Positions 48,896 to 56,478 of a DNA stretch of 64,000 bases are shown piece after piece. The stretch is taken from positions 124,001 through 188,000 of the forward strand of contig NZ_BJDU01000006.1 of assembly GCF_005405305.1 (NCBI RefSeq), written 5' to 3'. Below the pieces are notes generated by a model. That model saw nothing but the letters and a program-made list of their open reading frames with translations. It had not been told where the DNA came from and did not search any database. Origin of the DNA: Companilactobacillus formosensis. GTDB lineage: Bacteria > Bacillota > Bacilli > Lactobacillales > Lactobacillaceae. A program made the translations under genes and the position numbers. Within the stretch, counting starts at the first letter, position 1; every line of letters starts with the position of its first letter.

Positions 48896-49591
48896 ATGGT
48901 CGTTGAAATTTTATACCAAAAAGTAGCTGATGATATCAAGAAGAATATCCTATCAGGTATGTATGAAGTTGGCAGTTTGATTCCAACTGAAAATGAATTG
49001 GAACAAAAATATGATGTCAGTAAAATCACGGTTCGTAAAGCTGTTGAGAAATTGGTAGCCGAAGGTTATTTAAAGAAGAAGAGTGGTATTGGAACACGTG
49101 TGATCAGTAATAATCTCTTCAATAAATTATCGAAAGCTAGATCTTATTCTTCAATCGTCAGTGAATCAGATAATTTAACTAAACAAATTCTAAAAGCTGA
49201 TGTCTTATCTCTTGAAGATACGCCACTTAAAGATGAATTGACTGATAGAAATATTGTTTATATCGAGCGCTTATATTTGTTGAATAATAAACCTTTTATC
49301 ATTGTTAATCATTATTTACCAAATATTGATGTTACTGATGAATTGAAAAATTTGAAAAATCAATCATTGTATAAGTTTTTGCGTGATAATGGGCAGGAAA
49401 TCAGCAGTTTTAGTGATGAATTCAGTGCTATCAATATTGATGAAACTGACAAAAAAATTCTTCAAAAACAAGATAACCTAGCTTTGAAGCGTATTAGACG
49501 TGGTTTTGATAATAAAGGAAAATTAATTGAGTATACTGAATCCATTTATGACAGTAATAAAATGCCATACAAAATTGAATATGAGATTTAA
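48896..49591 (+). CDS. GntR-family regulator with UTRA domain, second
   Basis: The 231-residue protein has a GntR winged helix (ELEQKYDVSKITVRKAVEKL, GIGTRVI) and a UTRA domain (RLYLLNNKPFIIVNHYLP, SIYDSNKMPYKIEYEI). The ATG chosen follows GGGGGA; an earlier in-frame ATG would add 13 residues and overlaps the promoter-like AT-rich stretch. It precedes the EIIC operon and is the most likely repressor at the 18-base palindrome in that promoter. Confidence 0.88.
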   Translation: MVVEILYQKVADDIKKNILSGMYEVGSLIPTENELEQKYDVSKITVRKAVEKLVAEGYLKKKSGIGTRVISNNLFNKLSKARSYSSIVSESDNLTKQILKADVLSLEDTPLKDELTDRNIVYIERLYLLNNKPFIIVNHYLPNIDVTDELKNLKNQSLYKFLRDNGQEISSFSDEFSAINIDETDKKILQKQDNLALKRIRRGFDNKGKLIEYTESIYDSNKMPYKIEYEI

Positions 49592-49600
49592 ATAATCTTT

Positions 49601-49615
49601 ATTTAAGCGTTTACA
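49601..49615 (+). promoter_or_regulatory. cre-like site before the EIIC operon
   Basis: ATTTAAGCGTTTACA fits the CcpA operator pattern with one mismatch and overlaps the -35 element TTTACA. Confidence 0.55.
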
Positions 49616-49638
49616 TTATAACATTATAATGTTATTAT
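49610..49638 (+). promoter_or_regulatory. Promoter of the EIIC/MupG/DgaEF operon with a palindromic operator
   Basis: TTTACA and TATTAT are separated by exactly 17 bases. The spacer and part of the -10 are filled by ATAACATTATAATGTTAT (49618-49635), a perfect 18-base palindrome, which is an ideal repressor site for the GntR protein encoded just upstream. Confidence 0.72.
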
Positions 49639-49664
49639 ATTTGCGAAAAAGAAGGAGGTATTAA

Positions 49665-50942
49665 ATGGATAATTTTATTAATTTTTTGAATTTTAAAGTC
49701 GTGCCAGTTGCGAACAAATTAGGAGCACAACGACACATGATGGCAATCAGAAAGGGTATCATTTCAACGCTACCACTAACGATTGTTGGTTCGTTCTTCA
49801 CGATTATCAATAATATGCCAATTGAAGCAGTCGCTAAAATGTTGGAACCATACAAAGATATTCTGGATATTCCATTCCGTTATACAGTGGGGATTTTAGC
49901 ACTCTATGCAGCTTTTGGAATTGCTTCATCATTGGCAGATTATTATAAATTGGACAAATTGACTAACGGAACCTTAGCTGTTTTAGCTTTTCTAATTTCC
50001 GCTGCAGCCCCAATTCAAGTAACGGACAATGTCAAAGGAGTAATCGATGCGGGTCGATATATCAATATTGCTAATCTTTCGGCTTCGTCGCTGTTTGCTT
50101 CAATTGTGACTGGTCTTTTGACAGTTGAAATTTATCGTTTCTTCAAAGAAAAAAATATCACTATCAAAATGCCGGCCGGTGTTCCACCAGAAGTTTCAAA
50201 TTCCTTCGTAGCTCTATTTCCAGCAGCATTCATCTTGCTATTTTTCTGGTTTATTAGATACGTTTTGAACTTCAATATTTCTACTTTCTTGACAACAATT
50301 TTGATGCCGCTGAAAGGAGTTCTAGTTGGTAACAGTCTCTTCGGTGGGTTACTAACGATTTTCTTGATTACTGGTTTTTGGACTTTAGGAATTCACGGAG
50401 CAGCAATTTTGGCACCAATTACTAGACCATTCTGGGAAATGTCAATTGCTCAAAACATGGGTGAATTTACTAACGGTACTAGTGCTCATCAACTTTCAAC
50501 AATCTTTACAGAACAGTTCTTACAATGGTTCCTTTGGATCGGTGGTGCCGGTGGTACTTTGGCGCTAGTTGTTCTATTTATGTTCTCTAAATCAGCTTAT
50601 TTAAAAGATTTAGGAAAATTATCATTTTTACCAGGACTATTCAATATCAATGAACCAATTATCTTCGGTGCACCAATTGTTATGAACCCAATCTTAGGGA
50701 TTCCTTTCATTTTAGGACCTTTAGTGACCGGGACGTTGTCCTATGTTCTGACGATAACTGGCATCGTGCCGATGATGATGGCTCGTTTACCATTTACTGT
50801 TCCTAGTCCTTTAGGTGCATTTGTCAGTACCGACTGGAGTATCCTAGCTTTAATTTTGGTATTCGTCAATTTCCTAATCGATTTGGCAATTTACTATCCA
50901 TTCTTTAAAGTTTTCGAAAAACAACAATTGGAAAAAGAATAG
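49665..50942 (+). CDS. PTS permease EIIC, lactose/cellobiose family
   Basis: The 425-residue protein is a stand-alone EIIC with about ten membrane segments, of the family that imports cellobiose, chitobiose and lactose. The family motifs GIHGAAILAPITRPFW and FNINEPIIFG are present. No EIIA or EIIB of the matching type is encoded in this operon or anywhere in the window, so these must come from elsewhere. AGGAGG precedes the ATG. It would bring in and phosphorylate the substrate of the operon. Confidence 0.9.
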   Translation: MDNFINFLNFKVVPVANKLGAQRHMMAIRKGIISTLPLTIVGSFFTIINNMPIEAVAKMLEPYKDILDIPFRYTVGILALYAAFGIASSLADYYKLDKLTNGTLAVLAFLISAAAPIQVTDNVKGVIDAGRYINIANLSASSLFASIVTGLLTVEIYRFFKEKNITIKMPAGVPPEVSNSFVALFPAAFILLFFWFIRYVLNFNISTFLTTILMPLKGVLVGNSLFGGLLTIFLITGFWTLGIHGAAILAPITRPFWEMSIAQNMGEFTNGTSAHQLSTIFTEQFLQWFLWIGGAGGTLALVVLFMFSKSAYLKDLGKLSFLPGLFNINEPIIFGAPIVMNPILGIPFILGPLVTGTLSYVLTITGIVPMMMARLPFTVPSPLGAFVSTDWSILALILVFVNFLIDLAIYYPFFKVFEKQQLEKE

Positions 50943-50951
50943 GGTGATGAG

Positions 50952-51218
50952 ATGATCGTGTTTCTACTATTATTTATCTACTTTATTACTTGCGAGATTT
51001 TGGTTCAAAAAGGATTCGTACCTAAATTTCTTAAAGGATTAAAAGCAGGAAAACTAATTTTAATTTCATCGCTAATAATCTTTTTGACGGCAGTCGTGAG
51101 TTTCTTCTTTAAACCGGCAGTTATTCTCGTAATTTTAAGTACGATCTATTTATCAATCAATATTTCAGAATATTACTTACGAGAGTTTAAAAAAATGGAA
51201 AGAGGTAAGAAGATATGA
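50952..51218 (+). CDS. Small two- or three-segment membrane protein, unknown
   Basis: The 88-residue protein has two or three hydrophobic stretches (residues 2-16, 31-48 and 50-68) and a basic tail. It starts 9 bases after EIIC and overlaps the next gene by 4 bases, so it is a genuine member of the operon. GGTGATGAG is its ribosome binding site. I recognise no family; a permease accessory role is only suggested by position. Confidence 0.7.
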   Translation: MIVFLLLFIYFITCEILVQKGFVPKFLKGLKAGKLILISSLIIFLTAVVSFFFKPAVILVILSTIYLSINISEYYLREFKKMERGKKI

Positions 51219-52303
51219 CCAAAAGGTCTTTAGGTATCTCACTTTATCCAGATCACAGTAATTTGGATGATGATAAGCGTTATTTAGTTCAAGCTAATCG
51301 TTATGGTTTCACGAGAATTTTTATGAGTATGTTGGAAGTTTCTGAAGGTAAAGAAAAAGTTGCCAAAAAATTCAGCGATTTAATTAGCTTTGCAAAGGAT
51401 CTAGGTTTCTCAACTACTTTGGATATTGCACCAAACATCTTTGATCAGTTGGGAATTTCCTATGATGATTTGGATTTCTTCTCTGAATTAGGAGCTGATG
51501 CAATCAGATTAGATCAAGGCTTTGACGGGCAAAAGGAAGCACTTTTATCTTATAATCCTCAAGCTTTGAATATTGAATTGAATATGAGTAATGACGTTGC
51601 TTATTTAGACAATATTCTCAGTTATTCAGCCAACCAGCCATTTATTTATGGTTGTCACAATTTTTATCCTCAACGAGGTACTGGATTGCCACTAGATTTC
51701 TTTATCAGTGCGTCGAAACGTTTTAAAAAACATGGCATCGAGACTGCTGCTTTTATCACCTCTCAAGTTGGTAATATCGGACCTTGGGATATCAACGATG
51801 GTTTGCCAACTTTGGAAATGCATCGTGATTTGCCAATTGAAGTTCAAGCTAAGCATTTATTCGCAACTAACTTGATTGATTGCGCCATTATTGGTAATGC
51901 CTATGCTTCTGAAGATGAATTGAAAAAACTCAGTGAGATCAATCGTTATCAATTAGTTTTCAATGTTGAATTATCGGATGATATTAACCAAGTTGAACGG
52001 GAGATTTTATTAGACAATCAACACGTCAGACGAGGGGACATTACTGATTTAGTAATTCGTTCAACTGAAGTTAGAAAGAAGTACAAGAATAACGATAATC
52101 CTGTCAGCCAATCCTCCCATGATTTCAAACGTGGCGATATCGTTATTGGCAATGATAACTTTGGTAAGTACAAGAATGAATTACAAGTCGTGCTCCAAGA
52201 CCATACTGATGAGCGTAAAAACAAAGTTGCCCAAATTTCTCAATCTGAATTATTCCTGCTAGATTATGTCGGACCATGGGATAAGTTCAAGTTCAGGAGG
52301 TAA
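51215..52303 (+). CDS. DUF871 / MupG-like 6-phospho-N-acetylmuramidase-family protein
   Basis: The 362-residue protein has the DUF871 layout: a TIM barrel (LGISLYPDHSN, RIFMSMLEV, LDIAPNIF, IRLDQGF, GCHNFYPQRGTGL) and a C-terminal cyclophilin-like domain. S. aureus MupG of this family splits MurNAc-6-phosphate-GlcNAc inside the cell. Here it follows a disaccharide-type EIIC, so it probably hydrolyses the imported phosphorylated disaccharide. Whether the substrate is muropeptide sugar cannot be read from sequence. The gene overlaps the preceding one in an ATGA arrangement. Confidence 0.82.
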   Translation: MTKRSLGISLYPDHSNLDDDKRYLVQANRYGFTRIFMSMLEVSEGKEKVAKKFSDLISFAKDLGFSTTLDIAPNIFDQLGISYDDLDFFSELGADAIRLDQGFDGQKEALLSYNPQALNIELNMSNDVAYLDNILSYSANQPFIYGCHNFYPQRGTGLPLDFFISASKRFKKHGIETAAFITSQVGNIGPWDINDGLPTLEMHRDLPIEVQAKHLFATNLIDCAIIGNAYASEDELKKLSEINRYQLVFNVELSDDINQVEREILLDNQHVRRGDITDLVIRSTEVRKKYKNNDNPVSQSSHDFKRGDIVIGNDNFGKYKNELQVVLQDHTDERKNKVAQISQSELFLLDYVGPWDKFKFRR

Positions 52304-52305
52304 AT

Positions 52306-53433
52306 GTGACTAGTCTTTATATCAAAAATGGCAAAGACATCAGTGGTTTTCCTTTGGAAGTCTTGATTGAAAATCAAAAAATTGCTCAAATCGGTCCCAA
52401 ATTAAATGTTTTAACGGCTGATGAGGTAATTGATCTGCACAATACTTCTTATATTAGCGCTGGCTGGATTGATGACCACGTCCACTGCTATGAAAAGTTG
52501 TCGCTCTATTATGATGATCCAGATAAGGTCGGTTATTTAACTGGTGTGACAACAGTGATTGATGCTGGTTCCACTGGTGCCGATAACATTGAGGATTTTT
52601 ATCAGATTACTCGTCACAAAAAGACTAATGTTTTTGCAATGATCAATATTTCTAAAACTGGTATTTTAGCTCAAAATGAATTGGCAGATATGACGAAGGT
52701 TGCATATGCGCCACTTCAAAAAATGATTGACCAATATCCCGAATTTGTCGTGGGTATTAAAGCTCGAATTAGTAAATCAGTCGTAGTCGACAACGGCATT
52801 AAGCCACTAATCAAAGCCAAAATGTTTCAAAAATTATTAACGCAGCCTTTACCACTAATGGTTCATGTCGGAACTAATCCACCAACCCTATCAGAAATTA
52901 TGGACGTCTTAGAGAAAGGCGATATTATTACTCATTGTTTCAATGGCAAGGACAACGGTATTTTGAATTCAGATGGACAAGTAAAAGAATTTGTTAAAGC
53001 TGGTTTGGCGAAAGGCATTATTTTTGATATTGGGCATGGTTCCGAAAGCTTTAATGTCAAAACCGCCCAACAAGCTACTATAGAAAGCATCTTTGCTCAA
53101 AGTCTGAGCACTGATATTTATCATCATAATCGGGAACTTGGTCCCGTATATAACATGGCAACGTGTATTGAGAAGATGCTGTATCTAGGTTTTGATTTGA
53201 AACAAGTAATACCAATGATTACAACAGTTCCGGCTCATAATTTCAATTTGGATAAAGGTGAATTATTAGTTGGCAAGGATGCTGATTTAACGATTTTTGA
53301 TGTCAAAAACCAAACTAAAGAATTAGTCGATTCAGATGGCAATAAATTTCAAACTAACAAGGTCGTTGAACCAATTTACAGCATCATCAGCGGTCAAAGT
53401 TATGCAATAGGAGAAAACAATGGATCTATATGA
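52306..53433 (+). CDS. Amidohydrolase/deacetylase-family metallohydrolase
   Basis: The 375-residue protein is an amidohydrolase-superfamily enzyme with metal ligands in WIDDHVHCYE, MVHVGTNPP and ITHCFNG, and a carboxylated Lys candidate in VGIKARIS. The family commonly sits beside DgaE/DgaF genes, as in the enterococcal EF_0837-type group (from memory). A role as deacetylase of an N-acetylated amino-sugar acid fits the operon but is inferred. The start is GTG after CAGGAGGTAA, and the 3' end overlaps the next gene by 14 bases. Confidence 0.82.
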   Translation: MTSLYIKNGKDISGFPLEVLIENQKIAQIGPKLNVLTADEVIDLHNTSYISAGWIDDHVHCYEKLSLYYDDPDKVGYLTGVTTVIDAGSTGADNIEDFYQITRHKKTNVFAMINISKTGILAQNELADMTKVAYAPLQKMIDQYPEFVVGIKARISKSVVVDNGIKPLIKAKMFQKLLTQPLPLMVHVGTNPPTLSEIMDVLEKGDIITHCFNGKDNGILNSDGQVKEFVKAGLAKGIIFDIGHGSESFNVKTAQQATIESIFAQSLSTDIYHHNRELGPVYNMATCIEKMLYLGFDLKQVIPMITTVPAHNFNLDKGELLVGKDADLTIFDVKNQTKELVDSDGNKFQTNKVVEPIYSIISGQSYAIGENNGSI

Positions 53434-54517
53434 TAAATACAAATTAAAACGCGTTATCAATGCAGACGGTAAAATGACGATCTTAGGCGTTTCAAAAGTT
53501 TCAGACGAAGTAGTAGCTGCTCAAAAATTGGGAGCACAAAATTTCTTTGAAATGTCGGATCTGTTAGTTAAAACTGGTGAATATTTAGCTCGTTTAGTCG
53601 GCAGTGAAGATGCTTTAGTGGTTAACTCTGCTTCGGCAGGAATCGCTGAATCTCTTGCAGGAATTATCGGCCAAGGCAGTCAATATCATGTATATCATCC
53701 TTATACTGACCGCATTACTAAGCGAGAAGTGATTTTGCCCATGGGTCATGATGTTGATTATGGAACACCAGTGGATGTGATGATTTCAGTTGCTGGTGGA
53801 AAAATGGTTCCAGCTGGTTACAGCAATATGTGTAAATCTGAGCATTTAGAAATGCAGATTACTGATCAGACAGCTGCCATCTTATACATCAAGAGTCACC
53901 ACACGGTGCAAAAGAGTATGTTGACGATACCAGAAGCAATTGAAGTCGCTCATCGTCACAGTTTGCCACTAGTTTTGGATGCTGCCGCCGAAGAAGACCT
54001 ATTAAAATACATCAAAATGGGTGCTGATATTGTAATTTACAGTGGTGCCAAGGCAATTGAAGGACCAGCCTCTGGGGTGATTTTCGGTAAAAGTGAATAT
54101 ATCAAGTGGGCTCGCATGCAAGGATTCGGTATTGGTCGAGCCATGAAGATTGGTAAGGAAAATATTATTGGGTTAACAGCAGCGATTGCTAAATATTTAA
54201 AAGATGGTTCAGAATCCGGTGAATCGATGATTGAAAGACTCAAGCCTTTCGTTGACAATTTAGCTCAAGTCCCCAATATGGATGTCAAAATAGTTCAAGA
54301 TGGTGCTGGTCGTGAAATTTATCGTGCTGAAGTAAAACCGACTGGCAATTTATCAGCTAAAGAAATCTGTGACCAATTGAGAAATGGTGATACAGCCATT
54401 TATGCACGTGAATATCGAGTGAATGAAGGTATTATCGAATTTGATATTCGGGCCGTTAATGAAGTAGAGATGTACCAAATTGTTTCAAGATTAAAAGAAA
54501 TCGTTGGAGGAAATTAA
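53420..54517 (+). CDS. dgaE: DgaE-like PLP-dependent D-glucosaminate-6-phosphate ammonia-lyase
   Basis: The 365-residue protein is of the SelA-like PLP family, with the Schiff-base Lys in YSGAKAIEGP and a serine- and alanine-rich cofactor loop VNSASAGIAESLAG. DgaE converts D-glucosaminate-6-phosphate to 2-keto-3-deoxygluconate-6-phosphate and ammonia. The pairing with DgaF two bases later supports this. Related enzymes act on other amino-sugar acids, so the exact stereochemistry is open. AGGAG precedes the ATG. Confidence 0.85.
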   Translation: MDLYDKYKLKRVINADGKMTILGVSKVSDEVVAAQKLGAQNFFEMSDLLVKTGEYLARLVGSEDALVVNSASAGIAESLAGIIGQGSQYHVYHPYTDRITKREVILPMGHDVDYGTPVDVMISVAGGKMVPAGYSNMCKSEHLEMQITDQTAAILYIKSHHTVQKSMLTIPEAIEVAHRHSLPLVLDAAAEEDLLKYIKMGADIVIYSGAKAIEGPASGVIFGKSEYIKWARMQGFGIGRAMKIGKENIIGLTAAIAKYLKDGSESGESMIERLKPFVDNLAQVPNMDVKIVQDGAGREIYRAEVKPTGNLSAKEICDQLRNGDTAIYAREYRVNEGIIEFDIRAVNEVEMYQIVSRLKEIVGGN

Positions 54518-54518
54518 G

Positions 54519-55250
54519 ATGAGTTTACGACCAAATTATTTGGAAAATGGAATTTGTTTGAATGTCTTAGCTAATTCAGTTCAGAATGCTAAAGATTGTT
54601 ACGAAGCTGCTGAAGGTCATGTAGTATTAGGAGTTTTGACTAAAAATTATCCAACTGATGAAGCTGCTATTGCTGATATGAAGGAATATCAAAAAGCTAT
54701 CGACAATGCCGTTTCTGTCGGTTTAGGCGCCGGAGATCCTAATCAAAGTAGCATGGTAGTCAGAGTTTCAAAGGCTATTCAACCACAACACGTCAACCAA
54801 GTGTTCACAGGTGTAGGTGCTAGTCGTCAAGCTCTTGGACAAAATGAGACCATTATCAATGGATTAGTTTCTCCAACTGGTAAAGTTGGTTTCGTCAATT
54901 TGGCAACTGGTCCTTTGAGCAGCCAAACGGCTCCAACTGAAGTAAGCATTGAAACAGCTATTGCATTGCTCAAAGATATGGGTGGTTCTTCCATCAAATT
55001 TTTCCCAATGAAAGGTTTAACTCACAAAGCCGAGTACGAAGCTGTTGCTAAAGCCTGTGCTGAAAATGATTTTGACCTTGAACCAACAGGTGGAATTGAT
55101 TTAAATAACTTTGAAGAAATCGTCCAAATTGCGGTTGATGCTGGTGTTAAGCGGATTATTCCACATGTCTACAGTTCAATCATCGATGAAAATGGCGATA
55201 CTAGACCAGAAGACGTTGCTAAGTTGTATCAAATAATCAAAAGATTTTAG
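54519..55250 (+). CDS. dgaF: DgaF-like KDPG aldolase
   Basis: The 243-residue TIM-barrel protein splits 2-keto-3-deoxygluconate-6-phosphate to pyruvate and glyceraldehyde-3-phosphate. The Schiff-base Lys lies in GSSIKFFPMKGL, and the barrel closes with FDLEPTGGIDLNN. It is the DgaF type rather than Entner-Doudoroff Eda, judged by length and by its neighbour. An upstream in-frame TTG is rejected because TTGGAGG overlaps it and serves this ATG, one base after the dgaE stop codon. Confidence 0.87.
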   Translation: MSLRPNYLENGICLNVLANSVQNAKDCYEAAEGHVVLGVLTKNYPTDEAAIADMKEYQKAIDNAVSVGLGAGDPNQSSMVVRVSKAIQPQHVNQVFTGVGASRQALGQNETIINGLVSPTGKVGFVNLATGPLSSQTAPTEVSIETAIALLKDMGGSSIKFFPMKGLTHKAEYEAVAKACAENDFDLEPTGGIDLNNFEEIVQIAVDAGVKRIIPHVYSSIIDENGDTRPEDVAKLYQIIKRF

Positions 55251-55261
55251 AGGTTTTTCAG

Positions 55262-56254
55262 ATGAATATTTTAGCCTTTGGCGAAGTTATGTTACGTTAT
55301 ACCGTCAATGATCATAAAATGCTCGAGCAAACTGACGACATGACGGTCACAACTGTGGGGACGGGCGTTAATTTGTTGAGTAGTTTGGCCCATTTTGGCT
55401 ACGACACATCGATTTTAACTGTATTACCAGATAATCCTGTTGGAAGAAAGGCAGCAGCTGATTTACGAAAGCTGGGTATTTCTGATCGAAAGATTATTTA
55501 TCAAGGTCACAATATCGGTAGTTTCTTCGTTGAATTAGGTTTTGGACCACGACCCCAACGAGTGACTTATCAAGATCGTCTGTCTAGTGCTTTTAGTAAG
55601 AGTAAAGTTGAGGATTACGATTTCGAGAAAGCTTTAACAGGTGTAGATATTGTTCATATTTGCGGCATTGCTTTGAGCTTAACAGATCAAACGCGAAAAG
55701 CCGCTAAAAGATTAGCTCAAGTAGCTCAAGCAAGAAATAAAATCGTCTGTTTTGATTTTAATTATCGCATGAGTTTAAATTTGGATATTGACCACGAAAC
55801 GATGAAAAAACGATACCAAGAGATTTTGCCATACGTTGATATTGTCTTTGGTAGTAAGAGGGATTTAACGGATTTGTTGGATTACCAAATTGACGATGAA
55901 ACCGAGTTGTACAAAAAATTCTGTATCGAATATCAGATCAATTTCTTTGCTGGCAGTCGTCGTAGTATTGTTGATGGCGAGAAGTATTTTGAGGGTTTCT
56001 TGTTCCATCATGACAAAATCTATCGCTCTAGTAAGCATAAATTAAATATCATCGACCGAATCGGTAGTGGGGATGCCTTTGCTAGTGGGATAATTTGTGG
56101 CCTGTTAGAAAAATGGACTTTCGAAGATATTCTAGAGTTTGCCGTTGCTAATTCAGTTTTAGCCCAAGCGTCGATGAATGATACACCAATTTTTACTAAA
56201 GAAGATGTCTTTGGTTATATTGATAGTGATGGATCGAATGATTTGATTAGATAA
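55262..56254 (+). CDS. PfkB-family sugar kinase (KdgK-like)
   Basis: The 330-residue kinase has the PfkB start LAFGEVMLRY, a substrate loop TVGTGVNLLSSLAHFGY and the ATP/anion-hole motif DRIGSGDAFASGI with the catalytic Asp. The position suggests 2-keto-3-deoxygluconate as substrate, giving KDPG for DgaF. That would let the operon use unphosphorylated as well as PTS-phosphorylated intermediates. It starts 11 bases after dgaF, with GAGG as ribosome binding site. Confidence 0.85.
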   Translation: MNILAFGEVMLRYTVNDHKMLEQTDDMTVTTVGTGVNLLSSLAHFGYDTSILTVLPDNPVGRKAAADLRKLGISDRKIIYQGHNIGSFFVELGFGPRPQRVTYQDRLSSAFSKSKVEDYDFEKALTGVDIVHICGIALSLTDQTRKAAKRLAQVAQARNKIVCFDFNYRMSLNLDIDHETMKKRYQEILPYVDIVFGSKRDLTDLLDYQIDDETELYKKFCIEYQINFFAGSRRSIVDGEKYFEGFLFHHDKIYRSSKHKLNIIDRIGSGDAFASGIICGLLEKWTFEDILEFAVANSVLAQASMNDTPIFTKEDVFGYIDSDGSNDLIR

Positions 56255-56288
56255 GAAAAAATCTATTATTTGATGGAGGTTGGTTAGT

Positions 56289-56429
56289 ATTGATTCCATT
56301 TTGAAAGAAGAACTAAAGGATCCAAAATTTAGACGTGAGTTTGAAATTGAAAATGGAAATAATATTAATATTGAAATCGTATATAAACTAGCCACTGCAA
56401 TGGGTAAAAAAAGTGGCGATAAATATTGA
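56289..56429 (+). pseudogene. Remnant of a HigA-like antitoxin/XRE regulator
   Basis: After a good GGAGG site the frame reads DSILKEELKDPKFRREFEIE, typical of the start of HigA-like antitoxins. It then runs within a few residues into EIVYKLATAMGKK, which resembles the end of such proteins. The central helix-turn-helix is missing. No ATG, GTG or TTG lies at a workable distance (an ATT does), so this is probably a deleted relic. No toxin gene is present. Confidence 0.5.
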
Positions 56430-56431
56430 AT

Positions 56432-56478
56432 AAAAAAGCAGTTTTCTCTGATAATTTAAAAGAGAAAACTGCTTTTTA
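56432..56478. terminator. Bidirectional terminator after the sugar-acid operon
   Basis: AAAAAGCAGTTTTCTCT and AGAGAAAACTGCTTTTT form a 17-base perfect stem between convergent transcripts. Confidence 0.93.
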
